DNA of 64,000 nucleotides from Chromohalobacter canadensis (GCF_029544075.1 NZ_JAJQJH010000012.1:41500-105499); one strand, 5' to 3'; numbered from the stretch's first letter, positions 53,823 through 63,882 are shown. Made by a program: numbers and translations. Notes: generated by a model from the letters alone, not told the origin.

Positions 53823-53856
53823 GAGCCCCGCTTCGCCATGTGCGAATGCGGGGCTC
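53823..53856 (+). terminator. Terminator after the two-repeat protein gene
   Basis: GAGCCCCGC and its complement form a 9-bp stem around a 16-base loop, followed by TGCGCTTTT. Confidence 0.75.
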
Positions 53857-53932
53857 TGCGCTTTTGGGCATGGCTACGCTATACTGCGCGCCCATTTCAT
53901 GTCTTGCCGCTTATTACATTGTCCGAGGATTC

Positions 53933-54937
53933 ATGTACGCCCTGGCCCGTTCGCTACTGTTCCGACTCGATCCTGAAACCGCTCATGGCGTTGCCCTGAC
54001 ATCACTCGATGCCGGCCATCGCCTGGGGCTGAGCAGGTGGATGGGCGCGCATGTCGAGGCGCCCGTCACGCTGATGGGGCTGACGTTCCCCAATCGCGTG
54101 GGGTTGGCAGCGGGGCTCGATAAGAATGCCGAGCACCTCGATGCGCTCGGGGCACTGGGTTTTGGCTTCGTCGAAGTAGGCACGGTGACGCCCAAGCCGC
54201 AGCCGGGCAACCCCAGGCCACGTCTGTTTCGCGTGCCGGAATGCGGCGCGATCATCAATCGCATGGGGTTCAACAATGCCGGCGTCGACGCGCTTGTCGC
54301 CAATGTACGCAAGAGTCGTTACCGCGGCGTGATCGGCATCAACATTGGCAAGAATTTGAGTACGCCAGTCGAGCACGCGGTGGATGATTACCTGACGTGT
54401 CTGCGCAAAGTTCACGCGCACGCGGATTATGTCACGGTGAACCTATCGTCGCCGAACACACCGGGGCTGCGCAACTTACAGTTCGGCGAGCATCTGGAGG
54501 CGTTACTGGGCACGCTGGTCGAGGAAAAACACCGCCTCGATGCCGCTAGTGGCCGGAGCGTGCCTCTGGTCGTGAAGATCGCTCCCGATATGGATGCCGA
54601 TGAGGTCGCGTTAGTTGCACAGGCGCTGGCGGCCAACGGCGTCGATGCCGTTATTGCTACCAATACCACGGTGTCGCGCGAGGCGGTGGCGGGGCTTGCA
54701 CATGCCGAGGAGCAGGGCGGGCTTTCCGGCCGCCCGGTATTCGAGCCTTCCAATGCGGTGATCCAGGAGTTGCGCCGCCACCTACCGACGCTGCCGATCA
54801 TTGGCGTCGGCGGTATCGACAGTGGTGACGCAGCGCGTGCCAAATGCAAGGCGGGGGCCGATCTCGTACAGCTTTATACTGGCTTCATCTATCGGGGACC
54901 GGCGCTGGTGGGCGAATGTGCTCGGGCGCTGACGTAA
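53933..54937 (+). CDS. pyrD: Dihydroorotate dehydrogenase (quinone), class 2
   Basis: A 334-residue membrane-associated flavoenzyme of pyrimidine synthesis. The N-terminal helix ([15 protein letters not shown]) is the class 2 quinone-binding extension. FMN/substrate motifs [24 protein letters not shown] (catalytic Ser), ATNTTVSRE and GVGGIDSG are present. ATG 53933 has GAGGAT upstream. Followed by a terminator and by rmf and rlmKL, the same loose neighbourhood as in E. coli. Confidence 0.96.
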   Translation: MYALARSLLFRLDPETAHGVALTSLDAGHRLGLSRWMGAHVEAPVTLMGLTFPNRVGLAAGLDKNAEHLDALGALGFGFVEVGTVTPKPQPGNPRPRLFRVPECGAIINRMGFNNAGVDALVANVRKSRYRGVIGINIGKNLSTPVEHAVDDYLTCLRKVHAHADYVTVNLSSPNTPGLRNLQFGEHLEALLGTLVEEKHRLDAASGRSVPLVVKIAPDMDADEVALVAQALAANGVDAVIATNTTVSREAVAGLAHAEEQGGLSGRPVFEPSNAVIQELRRHLPTLPIIGVGGIDSGDAARAKCKAGADLVQLYTGFIYRGPALVGECARALT

Positions 54938-54953
54938 TGTGCTTAGACGCAAA

Positions 54954-54974
54954 AAGGCCCGCGTTGCGGGCCTT
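54954..54974. terminator. Terminator after pyrD
   Basis: A perfect 9-bp stem (AAGGCCCGC with its complement) around GTT, with A-run before and TTG after; may serve rmf on the other strand too. Confidence 0.8.
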
Positions 54975-55027
54975 GTCATGGACCTGTCAATGGGGCGTCG
55001 ATCCAGGTGCCACGAAGGGTTCTACCA

Positions 55028-55234
55028 TCACAGTACCATGGGGTTTCGATGGATGCCGGAAATCCCCGTCATGCCGGCCCATTGGTCCCCACGACCTTCA
55101 CGCCAACCGCTCATCCAGTATTCACGGAGGTTGATGTTCTGGCTGGGGCAATCATCGCGAGAGCGCCCCGTCATGCCGGCTTTGTATCCGTGGACATATG
55201 CACGCTGAAAGCGATCACGTTTCTGTCGTTTCAT
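55028..55234 (-). CDS. rmf: Ribosome modulation factor
   Basis: A 68-residue basic protein starting MKRQKRDRFQRAYVHGYKAG, then GRSRDDCPSQN and WMSGWREGRGD, matching E. coli RMF almost segment by segment. RMF dimerises 70S ribosomes into 100S particles in stationary phase or stress. The start at 55234 (AGAGG upstream) fits the family; a longer frame is not needed. The C-terminus is about 12 residues longer than in E. coli. Divergent from rlmKL. Confidence 0.95.
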   Translation of the reverse strand: MKRQKRDRFQRAYVHGYKAGMTGRSRDDCPSQNINLREYWMSGWREGRGDQWAGMTGISGIHRNPMVL

Positions 55235-55473
55235 CGGATGGCCTCTTATCAAGAACCGATTGTTGAGATCTGACAGTACATGCCGACAATGGGGCACCCA
55301 TCACCGCCATGAACCGGAACGTCCGGACACGAAACGCATGCGTTTTCAGTAGCTACTACTTTTAAGTTTTAGTGCTTTGGTGCGGATTTGTCGACCAGCG
55401 ATTTGGCATAAGCCAAACGTTCCATGTAAACCACAGGAATATGACCGGCGCGTGGCGCCGGGATGACGACTTT

Positions 55474-57687
55474 ATGACCGATGTGCAATCCCAATCCTTG
55501 ACGCTCTACGTCACCTGTCCCAAGGGCCTCGAGGGCTTGCTGGCCGACGAACTCGCGGGCTTCGGCGCGGAGGTGACCGGGACGACCGTGGCGGGTGTCC
55601 ACGTTCAGGCCGATGTCGCGATGGCCTATCGCATCTGCCTGTGGTCGCGCCTGGCAAATCGCGTGGTGCTTTGCCTTCTGCGCGAGCAGGACATAGAACG
55701 TCCCGAGTCGCTGGTCCAGGCCGCCCGCCGGGTCGACTGGCGCGCACACCTGCGTACTGGAAGCAGCCTGGCCGTGGATTTTCATGGTCAATCCGAGCAT
55801 ATTCGCCATACGCGCTTCGGGGCTCAGAGCGTCAAGGATGGCATCGTCGATTCGATGCGGGCGGCTGGCCATGAGCGCCCGGTGATCGAGCTCAAAAACC
55901 CCGATACGCGTATTTACGCGCACCTGCATCGTGGGCGTTTGCTGCTAGGACTCGATCTGGTCGGTGGTAGCCTGCATCAGCGTGGCTATCGCCGCGATGC
56001 CGGCCATGCACCGCTCAAGGAAAACCTCGCCGCCGCCTTGCTGATGCGTGCCGACTGGCCGGCGCGGGCACGGCGTGGGGAACCCTTGCTCGATCCCATG
56101 TGCGGGGCGGGTACGTTGCTCATCGAGGCGGCCTTGATGGCGGCGGACATCGCCCCCCAGTTGGCCCGGCACTATTTCGCCTTCGAGGCCTGGGCGGAGC
56201 ACGACCCCGGCGTATGGCAAGAGCTCAAGCGCGAGGCGGACGCCCGTGCCAGCGTGGGGCGCCGCCGCGTGAAGTCAAAGCTGTTCGGGCGCGATCAGAG
56301 CCCACCGGCCATCGCCGCCGCCAAGGCCAATGCCATGCGCGCGGGAATCCCCTCCTTGATCGAGTTGCAAGGCGCCGAGGTGGCGCAACTCACGCGGCCG
56401 GAAGGCGTCGACGGGCCGGGGCTGGTCATCACCAATCCGCCGTATGGCGAGCGCCTGGGCGAGTTGCCCGAGGTGGTGCCCATTTATACCGCCCTCGGTG
56501 AACGTTTGCGCGCCGAGTTCGAGGGCTGGCAATTGGCGCTATTTACCGGCAACCCCGACCTGGGTCACCGCACAGGACTGCGGGCCACCAAGCAGTATGC
56601 ATTCAAGAACGGGCCGCTGGATTGCAAGTTGCTAATGATCCCGGTCGTGGTGGAGAGCGCCTCGCGCGGTGCCTCTGTCCAGGTCTCGGCCAAGAGCGGC
56701 TCGGCAGGCGAGCAAGACGCCCAGGAGGCACCGAGCCGTGCCCCGCGCAACGAGGGCGCGCAGATGTTCGCCAATCGGCTGGAGAAGAACCGCAAGCGAC
56801 TGAAGAAGTGGCTCAAAAAGTCCGGCGAGAGTTGTTATCGACTCTACGATGCGGATATGCCGGAATATGCCCTGGCGGTGGATGTCTACGGCGAGCACGT
56901 ACACGTGCAGGAATACGCGCCACCGCGCTCGGTAGACCCGCGCCAGGCGCAGCGTCGCTTGTTCGATGCCTTGGAGGTCATTCCCCAGGTGCTGGGCATG
57001 CGGGCGGAAAACGTGCACTACAAACAGCGCACACGACAATCGGGCAAGGCGCAATACACCAAGCAGGGTGCCAGTGGCGAACGTTTCGAGGTCAGTGAAG
57101 GGCCGGCACGGTTGTGGGTCAATCTTCGCGACTATCTGGATACCGGCTTATTTTTGGACCATCGTCCCGTGCGCCGAATGTTGCGCGACATGGCTGACGG
57201 CAAGCGCTTTCTCAACCTGTTCTGCTACACGGGAACGGCGACGGTTCAAGCAGCGCTGGGGGGCGCGAGCGACAGTGTCAGCGTCGATCTTTCCAATACC
57301 TACCTGGCCTGGGCACGCGATAACTTCGCGCTCAACCGTCTCGATCCCAGCCGGCATCGGGTGATTCGTGATGACTGTCTGCGGTGGTTGGAAACGGCGG
57401 GTAGCGAGTTCGACCTGATTTTCCTGGACCCGCCGACGTTCTCCAATTCCAAGAAGATGGATGACGTACTCGATGTGCAGCGCGATCACGCACGCCTCAT
57501 CGAACTGGCGATGGCGCGCCTGTCAGCGGACGGCACATTGGTGTTCTCCAACAATCAGCGGCGCTTCACGCTCGACACCAGCATCGGCGAACGTTTCGCG
57601 GTGGAAGACATTTCGGCACGGACGTTCGATCCGGACTTCGCACGGCGCCCGGATCTGCATCATTGCTTCCTGATTCGTCACCACTGA
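55474..57687 (+). CDS. rlmL: Bifunctional 23S rRNA methyltransferase RlmKL
   Basis: A 737-residue fusion enzyme. The N-terminal THUMP and RlmL domain (SAM motif PLLDPMCGAGTLLIEAA, catalytic TNPPYGERLG) makes m2G2445. The C-terminal RlmK domain (KRFLNLFCYTGTATVQAALGG, FLDPPTFSNSKKM) makes m7G2069. A low-complexity linker lies at about 395-430. ATG 55474 begins just before the conserved LTLYVTCPKGLEGLL; ATG 55441 with AGGA upstream is a possible longer start. The 239-base gap upstream shared with rmf has no other gene. Confidence 0.95.
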   Translation: MTDVQSQSLTLYVTCPKGLEGLLADELAGFGAEVTGTTVAGVHVQADVAMAYRICLWSRLANRVVLCLLREQDIERPESLVQAARRVDWRAHLRTGSSLAVDFHGQSEHIRHTRFGAQSVKDGIVDSMRAAGHERPVIELKNPDTRIYAHLHRGRLLLGLDLVGGSLHQRGYRRDAGHAPLKENLAAALLMRADWPARARRGEPLLDPMCGAGTLLIEAALMAADIAPQLARHYFAFEAWAEHDPGVWQELKREADARASVGRRRVKSKLFGRDQSPPAIAAAKANAMRAGIPSLIELQGAEVAQLTRPEGVDGPGLVITNPPYGERLGELPEVVPIYTALGERLRAEFEGWQLALFTGNPDLGHRTGLRATKQYAFKNGPLDCKLLMIPVVVESASRGASVQVSAKSGSAGEQDAQEAPSRAPRNEGAQMFANRLEKNRKRLKKWLKKSGESCYRLYDADMPEYALAVDVYGEHVHVQEYAPPRSVDPRQAQRRLFDALEVIPQVLGMRAENVHYKQRTRQSGKAQYTKQGASGERFEVSEGPARLWVNLRDYLDTGLFLDHRPVRRMLRDMADGKRFLNLFCYTGTATVQAALGGASDSVSVDLSNTYLAWARDNFALNRLDPSRHRVIRDDCLRWLETAGSEFDLIFLDPPTFSNSKKMDDVLDVQRDHARLIELAMARLSADGTLVFSNNQRRFTLDTSIGERFAVEDISARTFDPDFARRPDLHHCFLIRHH

Positions 57688-57713
57688 GAGCAACGGCCGC
57701 GAGTGGTGCGGGA

Positions 57714-57998
57714 TCAGAGGCCGTCGAGCAGCGACAGTTGGCGCATCGCCTCCTGGGCCTCGGGGCTGGTGTCATCGCTGGCCTCGAAGACCTTGGCGAA
57801 GCCGCGCGAGGACTGGATATGCGCGACATCCTCGAGCCATGTCGTGGCCTGCGCATAGCTGTCGGCCAGTTGATGCTTGAGGCCGCCGAACTGGGTGCCG
57901 ATCTGGCCCCAGGCGCGGCTGAATATCCAGTCACCGAACATATCCTGGTGGACATGCACGAGAACATAGTCGTGTTCACTTTCCCAGCGGACGATCAC
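57714..57998 (-). CDS. Stand-alone WGR domain protein
   Basis: A 94-residue protein consisting almost only of a WGR domain: YVLVHVHQDMFGDWIFSRAWGQIGTQFG carries the W-G-x-I-G core, followed by a helix and SRGFAKV. WGR domains bind nucleic acid or act in PARP- and MolR-type proteins; the role of lone ones is unknown. GTG at 57998 with AGGAG six bases upstream is clearly the best start. Convergent with rlmKL, divergent from pdxB. Confidence 0.85.
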   Translation of the reverse strand: MIVRWESEHDYVLVHVHQDMFGDWIFSRAWGQIGTQFGGLKHQLADSYAQATTWLEDVAHIQSSRGFAKVFEASDDTSPEAQEAMRQLSLLDGL

Positions 57999-58193
57999 GA
58001 GAACTCCTGATGGTGCCGTTGTGGTTGGCAATGGGCTTGTGACGTGTCTTTCGCGGGCCTACTATCGACATTCCCGGCGGGTATCGAATCCCCGGCGAGC
58101 ACACCGTCTCCGGTGTCGCCGTGGACAGGCAAGTGCGCCCCGTGCGTATTGTAACCGGCCGTCGGACGTGAACAAGGGAGAAAAGAGAAGGTC

Positions 58194-59345
58194 ATGCGCA
58201 TCCTGGTCGATGAAAATATTCCTCTGGCCGACGACTTCTTTGGCGAGCTGGGCGATATCACCCGCTTGCCCGGGCGCGACATCGATGCTGCAGCGGTCCG
58301 CGAACAGGACCTGTTGGTCGTGCGCTCGATTACACCGGTGAATGCGGCGCTGCTTGACGGCTCCCGAGTGCGTTTCGTAGGCACCTGTACCATCGGTACC
58401 GACCATGTCGATCTAGACTATCTGCGAGAAGCGGGCATCGGATTCGCCAACGCGCCGGGCTGCAATGCCGACTCGGTGGTCGACTACGTGCTCTCGAGCC
58501 TCTTATTGCTGGCTGAGGAAGATGGTTTTCATCTAGCCGGCAAGACCATCGGCATCGTCGGGGCCGGCAACGTGGGTAGCCGTCTGGCGGAGCGCCTGGA
58601 TGATCTCGACGTGACGTGCTTGATCTGCGATCCGCCACGCGCCGAGGCGGAAGGCCGCGAGGATTTTCTGGCGTTGGATAGCCTGCTCGAGCGTGCCGAT
58701 ATCGTCTGCCTGCATACGCCGCTGGTGTCGGAGGGGGAGCACGCGACTTGGCATCTGCTGGATGCGGGGCGTATCGACGCCCTGGCGTCGGGCACCGTGC
58801 TGATTAACGCTGGACGTGGCGCCTGTCTCGACAATCAGGCGCTGCGCGAGCGTCTCCAGCGCGCCAACGATCTACGCGTGGTACTGGACGTATGGGAAAA
58901 CGAGCCGGGCATCGATCACGGCCTCTACGATCTCGTCGATATCGCCACGCCGCATATCGCCGGGCATAGCATCGACGGCAAGATGCGCGGCACTGAGCTT
59001 GTCTATCAGGCGGCGATGCGCCATTTTGGCTTGCCGGCGCGCAAGAAGCTCGGTCAGCTCAAGCCGGACCCATGGCTGCGCAAAATCGTCCTCACGCCTT
59101 GGTCGCCGCCGCTGGAAGCGCTATCGCTATGCACGCGAGCCTGCTACGACGTGCGCCGCGACATGCTGGCGTTCGATCGCTACCGCCGACGCATGGGGAT
59201 GGCGGCGGGTTTTGATGCCTTCCGCGCCGAGTATCCGCTGCGGCGTGAGTTTTCCACCCTGCGCGTCGAGCTCAAGCAGAATAAGGGCGGCTTGCGTGAC
59301 GCCCTCGAAGGTTTTGGTTTCAAGGTCAAGCTTTCTAACAAGTAG
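58194..59345 (+). CDS. pdxB: Erythronate-4-phosphate dehydrogenase
   Basis: A 383-residue D-2-hydroxyacid dehydrogenase of the DXP-dependent vitamin B6 pathway. VDENIPLADDFF is the N-terminal signature and GIVGAGNVGSRLAERL the NAD site. The catalytic Arg, Glu and His lie in INAGRGACLDN, WENEPG and TPHIAGHSIDGK. The PdxB-specific C-terminal dimerisation domain ends EGFGFKVKLS. AAAAGAGAAGG precedes the ATG. Terminator follows. Confidence 0.96.
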   Translation: MRILVDENIPLADDFFGELGDITRLPGRDIDAAAVREQDLLVVRSITPVNAALLDGSRVRFVGTCTIGTDHVDLDYLREAGIGFANAPGCNADSVVDYVLSSLLLLAEEDGFHLAGKTIGIVGAGNVGSRLAERLDDLDVTCLICDPPRAEAEGREDFLALDSLLERADIVCLHTPLVSEGEHATWHLLDAGRIDALASGTVLINAGRGACLDNQALRERLQRANDLRVVLDVWENEPGIDHGLYDLVDIATPHIAGHSIDGKMRGTELVYQAAMRHFGLPARKKLGQLKPDPWLRKIVLTPWSPPLEALSLCTRACYDVRRDMLAFDRYRRRMGMAAGFDAFRAEYPLRREFSTLRVELKQNKGGLRDALEGFGFKVKLSNK

Positions 59346-59399
59346 CAAGTCCTGAGTAGCAAGTTTAAGAGGCCTGGCAGCATACGCTGCGCCGAGACG

Positions 59400-59446
59400 A
59401 AAGCACCCACCGACCTTTTGATGAATTCAGGGCCGGTGGGTGCTTT
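59400..59446. terminator. Terminator between pdxB and htpX
   Basis: A perfect 13-bp stem (AAAGCACCCACCG with its complement) around a 21-base loop, between convergent genes; A/T ends suit both strands. Confidence 0.85.
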
Positions 59447-59470
59447 GCGTTGCGCAGCAGTGTGCCGTAA

Positions 59471-60373
59471 TTATTCGCGATAGGCGCTTTCCTTGAGGGC
59501 GCGAATGCGATCATCCAGCGGAGGGTGGCTGGAAAACAAGCGTTCCATGAGCTTACGCGTCTGTCCAGTGGTGATGGCGAAGGCCGTCAGCGTATCCGGC
59601 ATCTGGTCGGGCATCTGCGTTTCGGCCTTGAGACGCCCCAAGGCATTGATCATCGCGCCGCTACCGGCGAGCTTGGCCCCGGCGGCGTCGGCGCGGTATT
59701 CGCGGAAGCGTGAGAACCAGGCGACGATGATTGAGGCCACCAGACCGAAGACGATCTCGGCGACGATGACCACCGCCATGTAACCGAAGAAGCCCAGGCC
59801 ACCGCCTTCGTCGTCGCGACGCAGGAAGCTATCCACCAGTTGCGCGACGATGCGCGCGAAGAACATCACGAAGGTGTTGAGCACGCCCTGAATGAGCGCC
59901 AGCGTGACCATGTCGCCATTGGCAACGTGGCCGATCTCATGCGCTAGTACCGCTCGGATTTCCTCGGGGCGCATGCGCTCGAGCAAGCCGGCGGAGACCG
60001 CGACCAGAGCATCGTTCTTGTTCCAGCCCGTGGCGAAGGCGTTGGATTGCTGCGCGGGAAAGATCGCCACCTCGGGCATCTGGATACCCGCATCGCGAGC
60101 CAGCTCGCCGACGGTGTCGAGTAGCCATTGCTCGGTCGCATTGCTGGGCTGCTCGATCACCTTGGCCCTGGTACTCCTCTTCGCCATCCATTTGGAAATG
60201 AACAGCGATACCAACGACCCGGCCATGCCGATCACGAAGCAGAAGATCAACAGGCTGTTCATGTTGAGCCCGTTGGCGTTGAGGTAGGGCTCCACCCCTA
60301 GCAGTCGCAGCGTAATACTGGCCACGATCACCACGGCCAGATTGGTCGCGAGAAACAGCAGGATTCGCATCAT
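59471..60373 (-). CDS. htpX: Membrane-bound zinc metalloprotease HtpX
   Basis: A 300-residue M48 protease with two N-terminal helices. The zinc motif HEIGH ([14 protein letters not shown]) is near residue 145, two further helices follow, and the third ligand Glu is in [15 protein letters not shown]. It degrades misfolded inner-membrane proteins together with FtsH. A start three bases later (MRILLF) is equally possible. Follows an alaA-type gene on the same strand. Confidence 0.96.
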   Translation of the reverse strand: MMRILLFLATNLAVVIVASITLRLLGVEPYLNANGLNMNSLLIFCFVIGMAGSLVSLFISKWMAKRSTRAKVIEQPSNATEQWLLDTVGELARDAGIQMPEVAIFPAQQSNAFATGWNKNDALVAVSAGLLERMRPEEIRAVLAHEIGHVANGDMVTLALIQGVLNTFVMFFARIVAQLVDSFLRRDDEGGGLGFFGYMAVVIVAEIVFGLVASIIVAWFSRFREYRADAAGAKLAGSGAMINALGRLKAETQMPDQMPDTLTAFAITTGQTRKLMERLFSSHPPLDDRIRALKESAYRE

Positions 60374-60496
60374 CGATGGGTTCCCTCAGTTAGTGAGACA
60401 GCAATAGTCATGCCGATTCTTGTTGGCCATTAGATACGGCGTCTTGCCTTGGGTTTCAAGACAAATATCGATAATCGTTGAAAGCGCGATGATTCC

Positions 60497-60517
60497 CGCC
60501 CGAGCCAGGCTCGGGCG
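60497..60517 (-). terminator. Possible terminator after the alaA-type gene
   Basis: CGCCCGAGC and its complement form a 9-bp stem with a CAG loop, 10 bases past the stop of the aminotransferase gene on the minus strand. No T-run, so uncertain. Confidence 0.4.
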
Positions 60518-60526
60518 AGGGTCGGG

Positions 60527-61759
60527 TCATTGGCGGTAGCGCGACAGGAAGTTGGCGAAGCGGTCGAGGGCATCGTCGAGCTGGTCGGCCCAAGGGAGGG
60601 TGACGATGCGCACATGATCGGGAGACGGCCAGTTGAAGGCCGTGCCCTGGACCAGCAGGATCTTCTCCTGCAAGAGCAGGTCGAGTACCAGCTTCTGGTC
60701 GTCCTGAATGTTGAAGACCTCGGGGTCGAGACGCGGAAAGGCATACAGCGCCCCCTTGGGCTTGACGCAACTGACACCGGGAATCGCATTGAGCTTGTCA
60801 TAGGTAATGTCGCGCTGGGCAAGCAGACGCCCACCGGGTAGCACCAGGTCGTTGATCGACTGATAGCCGCCGAGTGCCGTCTGGATGGCGTGCTGGGCGG
60901 GCACATTGGCGCACAGACGCATCGAGGCCAGCATGTTGAGCCCCTGAATGAAGTCGTCGGCGCGCTGCTTGCCGCGATTCCCGGAGAGAATCATCCAGCC
61001 GCTGCGAAACCCGGCGCAGCGATAGCTCTTGGAAAGCCCATTGAGCGTCACCACGAGCTGGTCGTCGTCGGCCAGCGCGCCGGTGGAGACATGCTCGGCA
61101 TCGTCGTAGAGGATCTTGTCGTAGATCTCGTCGGAGAACACCACCAGGCCGTGGCGCCGCGCGATCGCCAACAATTCCTTGACCACTTCCGGCGGATAGA
61201 CGGCGCCGGTGGGGTTGTTGGGATTGATGATGACGATGGCCTTGGTGCGTGCGGTGATCTTGTCGCGTACATCGTTCAAGTCCGGCGCCCAGTCGGCCTG
61301 CTCATCGCACAGGTAATGCACCGGCCGCCCGCCGGAGAGGTTGGCCGACGCCGTCCACAGTGGATAGTCGGGCGCGGGGATCAGTACCTCGTCGCCGTCG
61401 TCGAGCAGCGCCTGCATGGCCATGGCGATCAGCTCGGAGACGCCGTTACCGACGAACACATCTTCGACGCTGACATCGGGAATGTTCTTGCGCTGGCATT
61501 CTTGCATGATCGCCTTGCGCGCCGAATAAAGTCCCTTGGAATCGCAGTAGCCCTGGGCCGTCGGCAGGTTGCGCATCACATCCTGAAGAATCTCTTCAGG
61601 GGCTTCGAAACCGAAGGATGCGGGATTGCCGATGTTGAGCTTGAGGATGCGCTGGCCTTCGTCTTCGAGCCGCTTGGCGTGGTCGAGTACCGGGCCGCGA
61701 ATGTCGTAACAGACGTTATCGAGCTTGTGCGATTTCCGAATGGGCGTGTCGGTATCCAT
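60527..61759 (-). CDS. alaA: AlaA-type alanine/pyruvate aminotransferase
   Basis: A 410-residue fold-type I aminotransferase close to AlaA (YfbQ). LNIGNPASFGFEAPEEI, AQGYCDSKGLYSARKAI, NPNNPTGAVYPPEV and the PLP Lys in NGLSKSYRCAGFRSGW are present. It forms alanine from pyruvate with glutamate. ATG 61759 matches the family start (MDTDTPIRKSHKLDNVCYDIRG). The order aminotransferase-htpX with msrB close by is also found in pseudomonads. Confidence 0.92.
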   Translation of the reverse strand: MDTDTPIRKSHKLDNVCYDIRGPVLDHAKRLEDEGQRILKLNIGNPASFGFEAPEEILQDVMRNLPTAQGYCDSKGLYSARKAIMQECQRKNIPDVSVEDVFVGNGVSELIAMAMQALLDDGDEVLIPAPDYPLWTASANLSGGRPVHYLCDEQADWAPDLNDVRDKITARTKAIVIINPNNPTGAVYPPEVVKELLAIARRHGLVVFSDEIYDKILYDDAEHVSTGALADDDQLVVTLNGLSKSYRCAGFRSGWMILSGNRGKQRADDFIQGLNMLASMRLCANVPAQHAIQTALGGYQSINDLVLPGGRLLAQRDITYDKLNAIPGVSCVKPKGALYAFPRLDPEVFNIQDDQKLVLDLLLQEKILLVQGTAFNWPSPDHVRIVTLPWADQLDDALDRFANFLSRYRQ

Positions 61760-61920
61760 GAGGCTTCCGTTTGCTGCGCAGCCGGTGGGGTGGAGGCGGT
61801 GTTTCCGTACCGTTCGGGGCGGGCTGCCGCGCCGCTTCCTAGCATACCGTGGCGCGCGGGCCACGCAAATGGCCCGCATCGGAATAGGCGATTGAAGTAG
61901 AAGGGTAAAAGCTTGGCTGT

Positions 61921-62877
61921 TTAGGCCGGGGAGGGTGACGCGTCCAGGGAGGGATCGTTTTCCTCGGGCACAGGGATGTCGTCCGGTGTTTCTAGCGTCA
62001 GACGCCCGAGCTTGCCATCGCGCAGCTCGTGCAGCAGCACTTCGGCGCCGCGGTGCATGTCGACGACGCCGCCGGCGCGCAAGCCGCCCCGTTTGCCGGC
62101 GATGGCCTCGACGATGGCTTGGCCATCGAAGCCAGCCAGCGCCAGCAAGTCGCGATGCGGTGGCCCGTCGGCTTCGACGCTGTCGGCATCCGGATTGGGA
62201 GTGTAGGCAGGCAACGTTTTGAGCTTGTAACGCGCCTTGAGGGCATCCGGGTAACGCTTGGCCAGCTCGGCGGCGGCGACGATGGCGACATCGCTATATT
62301 CCATGGCGGTATCGCGAATCGCGCCGCTGGCCGCCAGGCGATAGGCACTGGCCTGGTCCTCGATCTTCGGCCATAGCACGCCGGGGGTGTCGATCAGCGC
62401 GACTCGGCCATCCAGGCGTATTTTCTGCTGGCGCTTGGTAACGGCCGGCTCATTGCCGGTCTTGGCGAGCTTCTTGCCGGCCAGGCCATTGATCAAGGTA
62501 GATTTGCCGACATTGGGGATGCCCATCACCATCACGCGTACGTCGCGATCGGCGCGTACATGACCGGCGAGCTCGTGGCATAGCGCGGGGATGCGCTTCA
62601 ACTCGCGCGATTGGGTGGTGGTCACCGCCAGCGCGCGGATATCGGGCTGGGCGTTGAAGTGTTCCACCCAGCGCTCAGTCTGCTCGGGGTCAGCGAGATC
62701 GGCGCGCGAGAGCACCTTGAGCACTGGTTTGTGCTCGGTCAACTCGGCCAACATGGGGTTGGCGCTGGAGTAGGGCAGGCGGGCATCGAGGACTTCGAGT
62801 ACCACGTCGATTTCCGGTAGCGCCTCCGTTATCTGACGGCGGGCCTTGTGCATGTGTCCGGGATACCAACCCAGCAT
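61921..62877 (-). CDS. rbgA: Ribosome biogenesis GTPase YlqF/RbgA
   Basis: A 318-residue circularly permuted GTPase. The G4 motif (SRADLAD) comes before the P-loop GIPNVGKSTLIN and the G3 DTPGVLWPK. In B. subtilis RbgA (YlqF) helps late 50S assembly. GWYPGHMHKARRQI is the classic N-terminus. The last 25 residues are an acidic, unconserved tail. Confidence 0.93.
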   Translation of the reverse strand: MLGWYPGHMHKARRQITEALPEIDVVLEVLDARLPYSSANPMLAELTEHKPVLKVLSRADLADPEQTERWVEHFNAQPDIRALAVTTTQSRELKRIPALCHELAGHVRADRDVRVMVMGIPNVGKSTLINGLAGKKLAKTGNEPAVTKRQQKIRLDGRVALIDTPGVLWPKIEDQASAYRLAASGAIRDTAMEYSDVAIVAAAELAKRYPDALKARYKLKTLPAYTPNPDADSVEADGPPHRDLLALAGFDGQAIVEAIAGKRGGLRAGGVVDMHRGAEVLLHELRDGKLGRLTLETPDDIPVPEENDPSLDASPSPA

Positions 62878-63006
62878 CGTCTTTACTCCAGCTCGAACAA
62901 ACGGCCGCCTATGGTAGCAGAGCGAAGCCCGCTAGCAGAGCGGCGGCCGCGATGAATCTCACTCTCCAGATGCAAGACTTTCCAAATGCAAGACTCTTCC
63001 GGTGAA

Positions 63007-63408
63007 TTACTCGCCGGGGTGGAAGTCGAGCGATACTGAATTGATGCAATAACGCTGCCCGGTGGTCTCCTGCGGACCGTCGGGGAATACATGTCCCAGA
63101 TGTGCGTCGCAGCGACGGCACGTGACCTCGACGCGGCGCATGCCGTGAGACGTGTCCAAATGCTCCTCGACGCCAGCATCGGCCAGCGGTCGGTCGAAGC
63201 TCGGCCAGCCGCATCCAGAATCGAACTTATGCTCGTTTTCGAAGAGCGGGGCGCCGCAACAGATGCAGTGGTAAATGCCTTGTTCGTCGGAGACCTGGTG
63301 ATCGCCGGTGAAAGGACGCTCAGTGCCTTTCTCGCGCGTCACGCGATACTGCTCGGGGGTTAACTGCTCCCGCCACTCGTGTTCGCTTTTATGCGTCTTC
63401 TCGCTCAT
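63007..63408 (-). CDS. msrB: Peptide-methionine (R)-S-oxide reductase
   Basis: A 133-residue cytosolic MsrB with two zinc CxxC pairs (CICCG and [12 protein letters not shown]) and the catalytic Cys in [24 protein letters not shown] is the substrate loop. It repairs the R-epimer of methionine sulfoxide, complementing MsrA. AGGAGG precedes the ATG at 63408; the longer upstream frame runs into the tRNA promoter region and is not coding. Confidence 0.95.
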   Translation of the reverse strand: MSEKTHKSEHEWREQLTPEQYRVTREKGTERPFTGDHQVSDEQGIYHCICCGAPLFENEHKFDSGCGWPSFDRPLADAGVEEHLDTSHGMRRVEVTCRRCDAHLGHVFPDGPQETTGQRYCINSVSLDFHPGE

Positions 63409-63565
63409 TGCCGCCTCCTGCGTTGCGGATACTGTGATGCGCCATGCCGATGCCAAGAGCCCTTGTAACGCATGAGGGATGTCACGGCGTTTACTACAGT
63501 GGGCGCCACTTGGTCCACAATATGGGGGCATGGCAGCAACAAGAAAAGGGTGTTCAGACAGAGGG

Positions 63566-63594
63566 TTGACACCCGCGGGGGTGCCCAGTAATAT
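63566..63594 (+). promoter_or_regulatory. Sigma-70 promoter of the tRNA cluster
   Basis: Consensus TTGACA (63566-63571) and TAATAT (63589-63594) are exactly 17 bases apart. The following GC-rich discriminator (ACGCCGCACC) is typical of stringently controlled stable-RNA promoters. The first tRNA begins 33 bases later. Confidence 0.92.
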
Positions 63595-63626
63595 ACGCCG
63601 CACCTCGACGAGGCGAGTGATGACAC

Positions 63627-63702
63627 GTCCCATTCGTCTAGTGGCCTAGGACACTGCCCTTTCACGGCAGTAACAGGGGTTCGAACCCCCTATGGGACGC
63701 CA
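63627..63702 (+). tRNA. tRNA-Glu (TTC), copy 1
   Basis: 76 bases, acceptor GTCCCAT/ATGGGAC pairs, anticodon TTC in CCTTTCACGG, T-loop GGTTCGAACC, and an encoded CCA end. Confidence 0.97.
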
Positions 63703-63725
63703 ACTCACCTCGTGTGGCTGGAAAT

Positions 63726-63800
63726 GCGGGAATAGCTCAGCGGTAGAGCATCGCCTTGCCAAGGCGAGGGTCGGGAGTTCGAATCTCCTTTCCCGCTCCA
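63726..63800 (+). tRNA. tRNA-Gly (GCC), copy 1
   Basis: 75 bases, acceptor GCGGGAA/TTCCCGC, anticodon GCC in CTTGCCAAG, T-loop GTTCGAATC, encoded CCA. Confidence 0.97.
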
Positions 63801-63806
63801 AAATGC

Positions 63807-63882
63807 GTCCCATTCGTCTAGCGGTCTAGGACACTGCCCTTTCACGGCAGTAACAGGGGTTCAAACCCCCTATGGGACGCCA
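63807..63882 (+). tRNA. tRNA-Glu (TTC), copy 2
   Basis: 76 bases with encoded CCA and the same anticodon. It differs from copy 1 in the D-loop (GCGGTCT for GTGGCCT) and by TTCAAAC instead of TTCGAAC in the T-loop. Confidence 0.97.
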
